Source: Stichopus chloronotus
Lineage: Eukaryota > Echinodermata > Holothuroidea > Aspidochirotida > Stichopodidae
Direction of reading: 5' to 3'
DNA length: 64,000 nt
NCBI GenBank assembly: GCA_021234535.1
Contig: SFZH01000008.1
Location: 22,097,091-22,161,090 of the forward strand
A program made the position numbers and the translations under genes. The notes under the pieces are model-generated. The model made no database searches and was not told where the DNA came from. It saw only the letters and a program-made list of their open reading frames with translations. Shown here piece by piece: positions 1-12,662 of the stretch. How positions within the stretch are numbered: the stretch's first letter is position 1; every line of letters begins with the position of its first letter.

Positions 1-264
1 AGTGATTAAAAAATATTACATTTACACATGTCATTTAAGACGAGGCCGAGCAAAATAGTGCCGTGCCTGAAGCTGCACTACGACTTATATGGTTAAGTCA
101 TGAATTTATGACAGGAAATTAATTGCATCGTTTTACGCTGGATTTCCACCAACTGGAAACCTATTAATTTTAAATTATTGCCCAGGGGGGAGGGGGGTTA
201 ATTTACATCCTCGCCATACATTATATGGAATGAAAAAATCATGAATAGTAGTTAAATTATTACT
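1..264 (-). repeat. Inverted copy of the 240-bp decayed repeat
   Basis: Read on the minus strand, this segment matches one full unit of the array that follows on the plus strand. Shared landmarks are the GTAAATGTAATATTTTTTAA stretch, TACTATTCATGATTTTTT, the GGTGGAAATCCAGC block and the AATTAATTTCCTGTCAT block. The orientation flips at about 255-270, so the family is arranged head to head there. It contains no gene. Confidence 0.8.
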
Positions 265-3132
265 TTGTTTACGTCCAAATTGTCATGTGTAAATGTAATA
301 ATTTTCAATTACTATTCATCATTTTTTCTTTCCTTCTCCTAGTAAGTAGTCCCCGGTGTAAATTAAGCCCCCGTTTTAGCAGTAATTTGTAATTGATAGG
401 CTTCAGTCGGTAGAAATCCAGCTTGAAACTATGCAATTAATTTTCTGTCGTATGTTACCGATGTAACCGCATAAGTCGTAGTGCAGAGGACAGCACATCA
501 CCATTTTGTTCGCTCACGTCCGAAATGTCATGCGTAAATGTAACCTTTTCCAATGAATATTCATGATTTTTTATTCCATCGCCTGTAAGGTCGGACACCG
601 GTGTAAATTAACCCCAATTTCACAGTAACTTGTAATTAATAGGTCCCAGTTGGTGGAAACTCACGCTTAAACGATGCAATTAATTTCATGTCCTATCTAT
701 GTTGATGGCGTAACTACCTCAGTCGGCGGCACAGCACCATTTTGTTTCGGAAATATCATGTGTAAATGTTATATCTTTTTAATGACTTTTCATGAATTTC
801 TTTACATTGCTTATTAGGTAGAACCCTGGTATGAACCAAATCCCGATTTTGTAGTAATTTCTTATTTATAGGCCCCCAGTTAGGTAAATCCAGCCCAAAA
901 GGATGCAATTATTTTCCTGTCATATATTGATCACGTAACCACTAGAATCGTGATGCAGCCTCTGGCACAGCAACCCTTTGTTTTGCCTGGCCGGAAATGC
1001 CATGTGTAAATGTAATGTTTTTAATTACTATTCATAATTATTTCATTTCATTCCATATTTCGTCGAATATTCCATACTGTAGTTAATTTCTAATTTATAA
1101 GTCCCCAGTTACGTAAATCCAGCAACAACAACAAAAAATGATGCCCTGATTTTCTTTTCATATGTTGATGACGTAACCACATTAGTCACAGTGCAGCCTC
1201 CGACACGGCACCATTTTCTTTGGTCTGGTCCGAAATGTCAAGTCTAAATCTTATAATTTTTTAATTACAATTCGTGATTTTTTTTATTCCTTCGCCCACT
1301 AACTAGGGCGCCGAAGTGAATTTATCCCCCGATGTTTAATTGATAGGCCCCAAGTTGTTGTAAATCCTGCCTAAAACGATGTAGTTAATTTCCTGTCGTA
1401 TGTTGATGACGTTACCACATGGCGGCCGGCACGACACCATTTTGTTGAGGCTCGTCCGAAATGTGATGGGCAAATGTAATATTGTATACTTGCTATTCAT
1501 GTTTTTTTCATTCCATGACCTATCAGGTAGGGCGCCGGTGTTAATTTAACCCCTTCCCCCCATTTTACTGTAATTTCTAATTGACAGGCCTCCAGTTGGT
1601 GGAAATCAAGCCTAAAACGATGCAACTAATTTCCTGTCATATGTTGATGACGTAACCACATGAGTCGTAGTGTAGAGATCAGCACGGCACCACATATTTT
1701 CGTTGGCCTTGTCCGAAATGTCAGGTGTAAATGTAATATTCTTTAATTACTATCCCTGACTTTTTTTATTCCATCGCCTATAGCATAGGTGCCGCTGGAA
1801 ATTAAAACCAAGATTTTGCAGTAATTTGTCATTGATAGCCAGCCCCCCCCCCTCCCGTTGGTGAAAATCCTCCCCTGAACGATGCACATAATTTCCTGTC
1901 ATATGTTGATGACCAAATGACCAAATGAGTGTTTTGTTTTGCCTTGTACGAAATGTCATGGGTAAATGTTCATGATTTTTTCCTTCGATTTTGCAGTAAT
2001 TTCTAATTGATAGATCCCAAGTTGGTGAAAATCAAGCCTAAAACGATGCACATAATTTCCTGTCATATGTTGATGACGTAACCACATAAGTCATCGTGCA
2101 GAGATCAGCACGGCAACATTTTGGTTAGTCTTGTCCTAAATGTCATGGTAAATGTAGTATTTTTTTAATTACTATTCATGATGTTTTGCTTCCATTGCTT
2201 GTAATGTAGGTGCTGGTGTAAACTAAATCCAAAATTTTGCAGAAATTTGTAACTGATAGGCCCCCATTTGGTAAAAATCCAACGTTGAACGATGAACATA
2301 ATGTCCTGTCATATGTTGTGACGTAAGAAAATAAGTCATAGTGCAGCGGCTGGCCTGACAGCATTTTGTTTGGCCTGGTCCGAAGTGTCATGTGTAAATG
2401 TAATAATTTCTACTTACTATTCATGATGTATGGCGGCTATTTAAAGTAAACTCCCGATTTTGAAGTTATTATTAATTGATGACCCTGAATTGGTGAAAAT
2501 CAATCCCAGAAGGATGCTATTAACTTCCTGTCATATATTGATGACGTAATAACATCAGTCCTAGTGCAGTTGGTTGGGCTCGTCCTAAATGTCATGAATA
2601 AATATTATTTTTGTAAATAATTATTCGTGATTTTTCATTCCATCGCCGATTAGATTGGGTCCAGGTCTAATATGAACTCTCGATTTTGTTGTCATTTGTA
2701 ATTGATGGCCCCGAGTTGATGGAAATCGAACCAAAAACGATAAAATTCAGTCCATATAATACCGGTATGGCGATTACGTAATCACATGTAACGTAGTGCA
2801 GCGACCCTCCTCGGCTCCACGGCACTATTTTGTTGACCGAGTCCGATATGTCATGTGTTAATATACGTATTTTAATTGTTATTCGAGATTTTTTTCATTC
2901 CATCGCCGATAAGGTAAGGTCTCGGTCTAATATGAACTCAGTTCATGTCGTATGTTCATTACGTAATCACATGTGACGTATTGCAGCGGCACCATATTCT
3001 TGGACCTCGTCCAAAATGTCATGTGTAATTATTATTTTTTTAAATAGCTACACGTGTTTTTTTTTTTCATTCTATCGACGATCAGAGAGGGTCTCGATCT
3101 AATTTAAACTTCCGATTTTGTAGTCATTTGTA
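265..3132 (+). repeat. Degenerate tandem array, ~240-bp unit, ~13 copies
   Basis: The anchor phrase GTCCGAAATGTCATGTGTAAATG recurs in variant form near 271, 518, 745, 990, 1228, 1453, 1709, 1946, 2130, 2377, 2580, 2840 and 3009. Spacing is about 170-260 bp and is most often 225-250. Each unit also carries AATTGATAGGCCCCAGTTGG and GATGACGTAACCACAT variants. Copies differ by many substitutions and indels, so the array is old. Antisense reading frames at 1750-1959 and 2176-2391 exist only because the unit happens to be open there, and they share the start MT(F/L)RTR with each other. I do not recognise the family. The recurring TGACGTAA resembles a CREB/ATF half-site, but no function is implied. 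Confidence 0.88.
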
Positions 3133-3133
3133 A

Positions 3134-3213
3134 TTCACCCTTCACCCTTCCCCATCTATTCACCCTTCCCCATCTATTCACCCTTCCCCATCTATTCACC
3201 CTTCCGCATCTAT
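3134..3213 (+). repeat. 18-bp minisatellite, ~4 copies
   Basis: The unit TTCACCCTTCCCCATCTA repeats four times. The last copy has G for C (CCGCATC). It begins exactly where the last 240-bp unit breaks off. Confidence 0.9.
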
Positions 3214-3229
3214 AAAAATACTTTTGTAG

Positions 3230-4560
3230 GTTATCTTTTTCAATGTGGCTGTCATTTTCAAAGTTATTGGTGCAAGAACGAGTTCTTCTTTGTCATGCAA
3301 TCATTGACGTTGGTAGGGTTAGTAAGTAATATATCATACATATAAGTCATAAGTAAGTAATAAACATCTGTAATGAGAGTAAAAATTATTGGGATAACTA
3401 TTCAGAAACCATAATTGTTCGGGGAAAAATCACTACAATAGATACAAGATATTGCACCAGACTTTGTTTAAGGTCACCTGCTAGTTGAAAATTTCTCGAA
3501 AAAGAAAAAAAACTGTTATCGTTAGAAAGTAAAAACTGTTGAATGAACTTTTCAGAAAATTACGATAGCATATAATATTCTAGATAAGAGCAATCCAAAT
3601 TAGTACTAGTTTTGAATAGAATGATGTTTTTCTCATTAATTAAAATTGCAGACATTTCAAGGCTGGGTACATGAAGCCCAGATCACCTAGGAAGTGCCGT
3701 TTCCGATTATCTGGGGCGGGGGGGGGGGGGTTGTAAAGTCCAAATTTTTCACGTACACCAACTGATGGTGGCACTCCGCTTAGATGGTCCTGCCCAAAAG
3801 TGAGAGCAAAAGGTTTTTACCCTCAGGTCAGGTCCCCACCCCTCCTGAAAACTCTGGATAGACGCTTTATATGTGATGTCAATGACGTATGAGCAAAATA
3901 TGCCCACAATCATTAAATTCTGGCGGTGCTATGGTAATTTCTTTTTACATTCTATTCACATTCATCTTCTGCCTAACCGACGAATTTGTTGTCGAAATTT
4001 CGCTGAGGGTTTTCAACCACTGTCCATGAGACGTTTTCTGGAAATTCCCACATATGTATATTTCATAGATGCGTTAACTCATTGTAGCCTTCTGTTTAGA
4101 TAGTAATTAGTAAAAAACACATTGGGGCAGAAATCTCCTCCCCCCCCAAAAAAAAAAAGAGAGAGAGAGAGAGAAGAAAATAAAGGAGTTGCTGCCCCTA
4201 TGTGCTCAGCTCCAAATATTTGCAAAGTACTCAAAGGGAATGAAAGAGGATGCGTAATTATGAATCTTGTATCCTCTGAACCCCCATCTGATATGTATTT
4301 ACCTAACCATTTTCAAAGATTGATTTTTTTTCTAACATGTATTGAGGAATTGCAGTCATGATATCCCTAATTTCAAGGCTGGGTATATGCAGCCTAGGTC
4401 AGTCGGGAAATGCTATTTCGGGCCTTCTTTGAGGTTTGAAAAGCCCCAAATGTTCTTGTAAACTTCGCGCCGAATGATGGTGGCGCTCCGCTTAGATAGT
4501 CCTATCACACATGTCCTCAGGCCAGCCTCCGTCCCAGGTTAGAAACCTTGAACATGCTTC
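3230..4560 (+). repeat. Composite dispersed repeat, copy 1
   Basis: This segment is colinear with 15030-16620. Shared blocks in order are: a GGGGAAAAAAT..TACAA.A block, TGCACCAGA..TTGTTTAAGGT, a TTCTAG..CAATCCAAATTA block, ATTGCAGACAT, CAAGGCTGGGTACATG, a run of Gs, CCAA.TGATGGTGGC.CTCCGCTTAGATAGTCCT, a C-run followed by an A-run, and GAAAGAGGATGCGTAATT. Several of these blocks occur twice inside this copy (3660 and 4373), so the element is itself internally repeated with a period of a few hundred bases. No open frame is conserved between copies. Confidence 0.8.
4130..4177 (+). repeat. C-run / A-run / (GA)n simple sequence
   Basis: A run of C is followed by a run of A and then (GA)6-7. It lies inside composite repeat copy 1, and the same C-then-A block recurs at about 16252-16275. 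Confidence 0.85.
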
Positions 4561-6010
4561 CCTGAATTGTCCTTTTATAGACTTTGACAATATAAGTGCC
4601 TTCAATCACAAAACCCTGGGGGCCCCGCCTATCAATAATCAAATTGATCATTTGTCTTAACATAGGCCAATGCAATGTCTGACCAGTTGTGCCCTTTCAG
4701 TACCCTTCAGAGATACAGAATTCTTCATTCAAATGCTCGCAATCCTGCATATACCTCAAAGCTTCCTGGCTTTTTCTTCTGATCACGTTAAGGGACGTTA
4801 CCATAGGGGAAAACCTATTGGACCTGTCCAATATATCCAAAGTCTTCAAAGAGTGCAGTGCGTAGACCCCTCCTGGGGCAGCTGTAAGCATTCAAACCTG
4901 TCAGTCAACTTACACATCCCCCCACTTTTCAATTTGGATTGACCCCCCCCCCTGCTTAGAATGATGAAATGAAATATCTAAGCAGTTCATTAGACAGACG
5001 CTGACCACTCATCTCACTGTTCCAAAATGAATGTTTGTGACGTCACATCTCCAATTAAGTTATCATTGTTTGAACGAGATTATTATACATGACCAGTGTT
5101 CTGACTGCACAAATGTTAGGCATAGCTGCAAAAAAACAAAAAAACAGCACATTGATCACTTTAAGAATCAAGCTCTTCATAGTAAGCGACATCCACAATC
5201 ATTCTACGTATATGCATGTGGTATCTTTGCAATCATTTCTTCATTATGTTTTATTGGTCGTAATGCATCTCTATTACCAAGAGTCACTCACAGTAATATT
5301 TCACCATTGTTCATGTCATCTCTGATTATTACAAACATTCATGATACTCATTATTTTAAGCACTATAAGTATTACAGCCGCACGTCGTGGTCAGAGAGCA
5401 GTCTTTTATTAAACCATGCAGGGAGTTGCTACTCTACAACTCCCTGATTAAACAGACCCATGATCTTCTCTACATCCACGTATAAATATATGATTTTTGA
5501 AGTTACAGACTAAACGTTTTCGTGAATTATTATTAGGAAGACTTACCATTCTTATGTAAACTGAGGCCTGAAAAAGTTAGCAATGTATAATTACTCCGGT
5601 ATGGAAAGTAAAGTATGTTGCTTCTCTATGTATACGACGGGAGTGAGATAACAGTACGATTAGCTGTCGTCATCTTGAAGTAATTTAGAATCGTAGTATA
5701 TGCATTGCAAATAAAGGTACTATAGTTGCTGCTGTATTCAGTATATTGTCAGTTATAGTCTTTGTGAGGTAGGCACCAGGGCACTCTTTCAAAGCTGAGA
5801 AACTGATGGGTTTCAATTTTGGTAAATAGACAGAAGTGGAGTGCAAATAAGAGTTAGATCTTCAAAAGGAATTTCAACCGGATCTGATTATGTCGACTGT
5901 AAATTTTGTACTTTCGTGGCAGGCAACAACTTGTCATTACCAGGCATTTCGTGTAGCCTAGTAGGTACACTGCACGTGGAAAAGTCTAGGACGTTTGGCA
6001 CTAAACGAAT
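4561..6010. other. Unassigned non-coding sequence
   Basis: No repeat unit or gene is recognised. The stretch 4680-4900 is visibly less AT-rich than its surroundings. It holds a 64-codon minus-strand frame (4891-4697) of ordinary amino-acid composition but unknown family; see findings. The longer frames at 5031-5447 (+) and 5841-6143 (+) show no protein-like conservation and no splice context. Confidence 0.5.
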
Positions 6011-6012
6011 GA

Positions 6013-6108
6013 TGGGGAATTTTCCTAGATGCGGAAATTTTTTTCCACATGGGAAACTTCTCCCACACAGGAATTTTTCTACATGGGAATTTTTCCGAGG
6101 TGGCAAGT
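6013..6108 (+). repeat. Imperfect ~19-bp tandem of GGAA..TTTTTC units, ~5 copies
   Basis: Successive units read GGGGAATTTTCCTAGATGC, GGAAATTTTTTTCCACATG, GGAAACTTCTCCCACACAG, GAATTTTTCTACATG and GGAATTTTTCCGAGGTGG. Each is a near-palindrome of GGAA and TTCC flanking a T-run. Confidence 0.7.
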
Positions 6109-7070
6109 ATTTCCTATGTGACAAATTATTACACAGAACTTAAAAGCATAAAATCTAGGGGCCAGAATCCGTATACCGTAAAAGTATTTAGGCAATTTCT
6201 TGTGAGAACCTTTCGAAGAATAACTTGTGCGATTAATCTAACAAGGAAATCTCAATATTCTCAGTCTTGAAAGGATGATTTTGAAGAGGTATTCCAAAGA
6301 AAAAGATTTTTTACGTTGATAAAATCCTCTGACCTGGCTCCAAAAATAGGTTTGAAAACTTTGAAAAGTTTTTGACTTAATCCCTCAGTTTTCGTTTACA
6401 ATTCTTTTTGACAAATAGATATTTCAAGCTGGATAAACTCTAAGTTATCATTCTATAATTAAAGTTTAGTCAGGGAACACGTTATATGAGTGCCGCCTGC
6501 AATATGGGTACGCACTTGCTCTGCCTGAATAGTCATGTAGCCAGAAAATACACCCATTTTGAGAGTTTCTGGATATCGCATGTTCTGTAATGATGAAGTA
6601 TAATATCATCAATGGTTAATGTGTGCTAGTATCTGCTTAGTGATTAAGTTCCTCATATGCTGACAACTAAGATAAATGATGAATTTTCTGTTATTTGTTA
6701 AATTTCATGACAAAATTTTGTTTCCATGTTTTAATGTCTCTGTTTTGGTCTATAACGGCCTCGTTGTTTTTTATTTCGTTAACAAATAAACTTTTGTGTT
6801 TAATGAAAAAGCAGAGAGATACATAACAAACCCAACAAAAACAGGGAGGGAGAAAAAAGAGGGGGGGGGGGGAGGGGTAGACGAAGGGAGGAATCTTCTC
6901 ATTTCCTGTTCTGACAGTTCTGGCTACAGAAACCGTCATCTGAGTTCAGACCGGAAGGGGGCAAAATTTGAATTGTCCAGATCCACTCTCGTTCCTTCCT
7001 GTTTAGGATTTGCTCTAGACTTCCTAATACATATATTCTAATATGTACGCATAGCACGCTTTAAATTCCG
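6109..7070. other. Unassigned non-coding sequence with a purine tract
   Basis: Nothing gene-like is seen. A purine-rich stretch with a run of about 12 G lies at about 6843-6880. The overlapping frames on both strands around 6691-7041 are products of this low-complexity tract. Confidence 0.5.
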
Positions 7071-7349
7071 ACATACATAACATACATACATATGCACATA
7101 CATACATACACACACATACATAAATACATACACCTATACATACATACACCCATAATACATACATACACCCACTCATACATACACCCATACATACACACGT
7201 ACATACACGCATACGTACATACGCACATACGTACATACACACATACGTGCATACAGTCATACATACACCCACACATACATACACACGTATGCACACGCAC
7301 AAACATACAGTACACATATACACACGCACACATACACTCACACATTCAT
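7071..7349 (+). repeat. (CATA)n / (ACACATAC)n microsatellite
   Basis: About 280 bp of CATACATA and CACACATA repeats with scattered C and G interruptions. Frames of 94-118 codons open on both strands because the repeat lacks stops; they encode only Cys/Val/Tyr/Met or His/Thr/Ile/Tyr low-complexity strings. Confidence 0.95.
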
Positions 7350-8280
7350 TCATTAAATGCTGAGTCGCAAGGAAAGCTCAATAACATTTTGACGATGTTT
7401 CATATGACATTATTCAGATGTCATTTTGATGTTTATACAACATCATAGACAACGTCCCTCGAGATATTAAATAATGTCAAGACATGATTTAATATCTACT
7501 GAAACATTTTTATGGTATCATGAAATGTTATTAAAACTAGAAAAATTGAGTGGTAAAGGCGGCGAGAAAAATAATTTTTAGATATCAGTTAAACATTGTA
7601 ACCACATTTATTTAAACTCTAATAAAATATTATAAAAATATTCAGTAGAATGTCTTCACAACCTTACATAAAAGCGTTTAAGTAACATTAAATGTTGAGT
7701 CATAAATGCAGTAAGACAACATTTCCATAATGTTTGAGAACAATATTACTTTGATATCAGGAAATTATTGTTACATTGAATTACCTAAACAAAAGCAAAA
7801 TATCAGAAAATTATTTGGTCGAATGTGATTAAAATATCACATCATTTTTTTTAATGTTGAGTCATGAAAAAAACTACTATGAAAAAAATACAACAATTGA
7901 AAAATTTTGCATTTACAACAGGAAAACATGATAGTGTTTTTCAAACTGTACGTACTGTAGAATGATTCAAGAACCTCTCATGGAAGACGTAAGTAACGAT
8001 AATGTTTAACAAAATGTCTAAGATCCAGAAAATGCCTTGAAAATGTTTCAGTTTGAACACCGTTAATGTTATCTAAACCATTACCTGAAATACAGTATTA
8101 GGAAAACGATATGAAAAATTTTCAGATAAGAGTAACATTTGAAGGGAGAAAACATTTTAATAACCTTGAATGAAGCATCATTCTATAATTAAAATGGTAT
8201 TGAAATATCAGAGACATTAAAGCAAAATATTAACAAAATTTTGCATACCAATGTTCAGTCACTTAAAACCAGGTAGTGAA
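7350..8280 (+). repeat. Decayed AT-rich repeat with AATGTTGAGTCA anchor
   Basis: The phrase AATGTTGAGTCA and its variants recur near 7357, 7690, 7852 and 8250. The spacings (about 333, 162 and 398) suggest a unit of roughly 165 bp with lost copies. Between anchors, AACATTTT, ATAATGTT and ATATCA words dominate. The unit boundaries are uncertain and no open frame is present. Confidence 0.45.
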
Positions 8281-9203
8281 GAAAGGGTCAGTTATGTTCA
8301 AGGCACTAATGTTAAGAAACTTCTTCAAAATATAAAGCAACTGTCCTATACTATCATGTTAAATTTTCAATCCTAAATGTCCTGAAAAATAAAACCACCT
8401 TCAGTTCTGTTTCCTATAGAATACGCAGTAAATTGGCATTGGAACGTCCTGTCCTCCGGCCAAGAATGATGAAACTACACGAAGATGCTGTTGATTGATG
8501 TAGCTAAACATGGACTTACTGTGTAATCATTTTGTTTTTCTGAGATAATCGTTGCATTGCATTCAGTCATAATTGAAAACAATCAACACCGAGTTTTGTG
8601 TGAAATCAGGTAATGTTTGGTAGAATATATGAATTATCATACAGTAACACCCGCAAGATACTCCATTGCTCCAGATAGATTTCAGTTGCCAAACAGCACA
8701 TAAGAAAATAAAAATGCTGATTAATCCTCTGGCTGAGTTACAAGCCACGACAAAACTGCAGACAGTTATTCCACCAATTAAATGATCTATATAATATCGA
8801 CTTTCGGTTGAAGAATTTCCTTACGTTTTCGTCGTGATAACTGAAACATTTGTTTGCCCAACAAGAAAATTCAGTCGACTAAGCTAATAAAGCTGTTCTG
8901 TATCCCACTTCAAGAACTTGTTGTATTAGAATTTCAAATCAGCACCTTAAATTCCAAAAAGCGCCATTGTACGGTGCAGTTTTCAGATTTTTTTTTCCGA
9001 TCGATTGCATCGCTGGGGTGTATTGTCTGTGTGACTGCTGTCACTGATTTACTATATCCAAATTTGAAAAGTATCATAACTAGCGTAGGCTATAAATGCA
9101 TGTTTGATCTAAAAAGAACTGAACTTGTTACAAACACTTTGCCTCCTCTCTTCTCAATAGCTGCGTATACAGTTTAACATTTTAAAACGTTTTACAAAAA
9201 TGA

Positions 9204-9204
<1 letters not shown>
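8281..9204. other. Unassigned non-coding sequence
   Basis: No repeat, RNA gene or convincing coding sequence is recognised. The 107-codon plus frame at 8854-9177 has no recognisable domain and no splice or start context. Confidence 0.5.
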
Positions 9205-9236
<32 letters not shown>

Positions 9237-9257
9237 TATATGTGTATATATGTATGT

Positions 9258-9290
<33 letters not shown>

Positions 9291-9291
9291 G
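9205..9291 (+). repeat. (TATG)n then (TA)n microsatellite
   Basis: About seven clean TATG units grade into mixed TATA/TGTA and then a pure TA tract. Confidence 0.95.
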
Positions 9292-9580
9292 CTACTGATT
9301 ATATAAACCATATCACCACCACCACTTCCGCGATAGTGTTCATATCTTATTGCGATCTTTGAATATGCTGCGTATACCCTAGCAGAGATATGTCCGATAA
9401 TGTTACATCATGTACAATCTCGGCATTGATTGCACTTACCAGATCACCATACGTGTCATTTCCGTAAGAGCTCAGCTACCTTCCACTTAAGATGGTCTGA
9501 TTATTCCCGCATGGTTTTAATTTCAGCACATAAAGTGCACTTAAAGCGTACATATAACGTGTGTATAGAAGGTGTACAGT

Positions 9581-9622
9581 ATTTGTGTGTGTGTGTGTGA
9601 GGGTGTGTGCGTGTGTGTATGG
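9581..9622 (+). repeat. (GT)n microsatellite
   Basis: GT dinucleotide run, interrupted by GAGG and GC. Confidence 0.9.
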
Positions 9623-10520
9623 CTAGACGATTGGCTAGTTTGGAACATCGTGCAATGGATACATGCCTAAACATAAGGATTTTTCTTTTGGTTTTGTTGT
9701 CTACCTTGTCATTCGAAGGTTTACAAGTGTTTTTTTTTAGACGTGTGTAATACGCATTTTTTTTTATCGGATACCGATTTGATCTTAGAACTGATACAGA
9801 GTGTCATACATCAATACAGCCAATAAATTCATGCAGCCAGTCTTCATAAGTTGCTTATTGTTTTTTTTTTTTTTATTGTTGATGTTGTTGTGGTAGTGTG
9901 GGGCACCGTTGTTGGACTTCCCAATATACATCCTCCTGAAATTCTTCGTGGACTCATTAACGTTTATAACTTTCCGTCATCGTAGTTCAAGCTCGGTCTT
10001 TTTATTATCCACAAGACTGTTTTAGTCCACACCTTGAAAGGATCCCCAATACATCAGATGCTTTCTTTCGCAATTTAAGTCGATTTTATGGCGAATGACT
10101 TTCCTCAGTCTCTACCTTTATTTTCTTCATTTTCCTTTTTTTTTTAGTGTGGTGACTCTTCGTTTTTCTTCACAGATGGTTGGTATTTTCAGTGCAATTG
10201 CCTCCATTAAGATAATTTGTCTTTTACTTTCTTCGTCAAGAAGGTAGCTCCTGTCAAACCTGATGTCAGGGGCATGCGATAATAAAGCTAAAGATATTTA
10301 GGACGACAGAACACAGGTAATAAGCACGAGCATAGCAATGGTTTCAAAGTGAATGCTTACTTGGTGAAAACCAATACTTCGTTGAAATTATGGACTCATT
10401 AACAACGTCATGAGCAAAGGAATAGACCAAGTGCACTTAAAGGCAGTAATATAATTGCATCCCTTTAACGAGCGACGCGTAAGTATATTGTTTTGGAAGT
10501 TCTTTCAACAATCTTGTCGT
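9623..10520. other. Unassigned, T-rich non-coding sequence
   Basis: T-runs of 8-15 occur at about 9731, 9758, 9860 and 10138. I see no gene or structured repeat. Confidence 0.5.
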
Positions 10521-10524
10521 TAAA

Positions 10525-10762
10525 AATAATAACAGTAAATAACATAAATGAAGGTAACAACAATGATAATCACAACAAAAAGGAGATAATGATGAAAATG
10601 AAGATGAAGATGAAAATAATGAATACCAATGATGACGAAGATAATGATAATAATGATGGCCATTATAATGATGATTATTATATTACTAACAATAACGATA
10701 ATGAGTGATGATGATAACAAAAGTGATTATGATGAAAACAATGATGGTGATGATAATGTAAA
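10525..10762 (+). repeat. (AAT/GAT)n imperfect trinucleotide tract
   Basis: Imperfect AAT, GAT and GAA triplets. Frames on both strands here encode Asn/Asp/Lys or Ile strings and are not genes. Confidence 0.85.
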
Positions 10763-12390
10763 GACAAAAATGAAAATACAAGGATAGAAACAACACAGAT
10801 TTTAGAGAAAACATCTAAAAAGTTAAATAAATTAGGGCAGAAAAAAGGACATCATACACTGTTTTCATCGTCAATACTGGTATTTGTGACAAACTGCACA
10901 AGAAATTCTCATAGAAACCAACCATCATTCAACATTCTGGAAGATAATCTGTAGGACAGCACAATTTGCCGATTTTCATAAACTAGAGCGCCAACAGTTA
11001 AGTTTCATTCTTATAAAAAAAAAAATGTGTGAAAATTTTGATGCATGCTACCAAAATAACAATGCTTATAATTAGCATCACTATTCACATTCAAATAATT
11101 ACGGAAACAGTCAGTTTATTCATTTGTTTCCGTGGTTTGTACTGGCTGTGGGCATATGAATTAATGCTAATGTGACACGTAGATGGTCATTTGTAAGTTT
11201 TCCAAAATCAACTTAAATCATATATGAGACACATGGATACCATCTTAGTTTGACCATTGATCTGTCACTAGAATCCTTCTGTTAAGGGAACTTTATACAC
11301 AAAGTTGGCAGGTTTGGATAGACTAACTGAATTTCATGAAACAACTCAAAGTGCTCTTTAATATTTCCATACACAACAACTACTTCAGGGCAATATAGAG
11401 TTTCAGTTAGTACACCAAAAACTGCCACTGTCCCATTACTCAATTATCATTCATGCACGTTAGAGATATTTGAAATGCTATATATCATTTCAAAGGGGCA
11501 CTTTCAAAGTAGAAGGAGAATAATTTTGCAGAATTACATAAAATAGGCCACAGGGCCCAAATAAAACCGTAGACTAACAAATTCATGAACACCCAGCAGA
11601 GAATCATTTTGGCAAAATGGTATGACCTGAATCCCGAAATTAGATTAGTAACTGACTAGTAACTTTTGTCGTGAGTTAGTCGGAAATTAGAAAAGGATCA
11701 GGACGGCGATATGCGTCATAATCTAACAAATGATTTTCGTGTCTACTTCTTTGAAAGAGGATGTCTGTGGCGCCAACTACAAAGTATACACTACATTCCT
11801 CATTGATTTTTTTTTTTCATCAAGTTCAAAGGTAACGTTTTTCCAAACTTATTTTAATGCCTTCCAAATCTCCAATTTATGACAAATATGTCTCTTAAAG
11901 ATAGATCATTGATGTTTGGGTGTAAAAACTTATTTATTTATTTTGATATCGGAAATAATGTACGGTAGGGCGTTGTCGCCATCTGTGTTGATAGCTTCAC
12001 AGTTATAAGGTCGAAGCTATAACGTTGATGAAACAATTACATAACTAACCAAACAGATAAAACATAGCAATGTCCATTAAAAAGACACATTGAATTGTTT
12101 CGTGAAATTCACTAAATTGTCCTAAACCTTTCAAGTTTTCTTTACATACCAGTGACAAATGGTCAACTTTATAGGATCTTCATGTGTTACAAACAAAGGA
12201 ACATTAATGTGATTAATGAGTGTCTACTCAATGAGCTCCTTTATGATAAATAAAATAAAAACCTTACTTCTCTTCAGGATTAAGCTCTCAAGTAAAAAAA
12301 AAAAAACTATTTGTGCGATTTTTCAACAGTAACAATAAGAGTAAGGTGACATTGAGGACGATAAGAACATTATAGTGATTACCTTGATAA
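10763..12390. other. Unassigned non-coding sequence
   Basis: About 1.6 kb of AT-rich sequence with no frame over 60 codons, no recognised repeat and no RNA gene. Confidence 0.55.
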
Positions 12391-12394
12391 TGGC

Positions 12395-12662
12395 ATGAGA
12401 ATAACAATAACAATGACAATAACAATGACAATAACAATGACAATAAGTGATGATTGATAATAATATCAAAGATGAAGATGATAGCATTGATGCTAACAAA
12501 CTCGATAATAATGATGAAGATGATTACTATAATGAGGATAATTATTATAATAATGAGTAATGATGATAGTATAAATGACCATGATAATAACATTGATGAC
12601 GAAAGTGATATTGAAATTTGTAATGAGGCCAAATAATAACGATAATGACTGATGATGATATT
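12395..12662 (+). repeat. (AACAATGACAAT)n and (GAT/AAT)n tract
   Basis: Three to four clean 12-bp AACAATGACAAT units at about 12402-12447 are followed by imperfect GATAAT/GATGAT triplets. The 144-codon minus frame at 12722-12288 is Ile/Leu/Ser low complexity from this tract. Confidence 0.85.

Noticed and set aside
1750..2391. Two related small proteins starting MT(F/L)RTR on the minus strand
   Set aside because: They are the same register of the degenerate 240-bp repeat; most other copies are interrupted.
7024..7448. Cys/Val/Tyr-rich and His/Thr/Ile-rich proteins on opposite strands
   Set aside because: Translations of a CATA/CACA microsatellite without stops.
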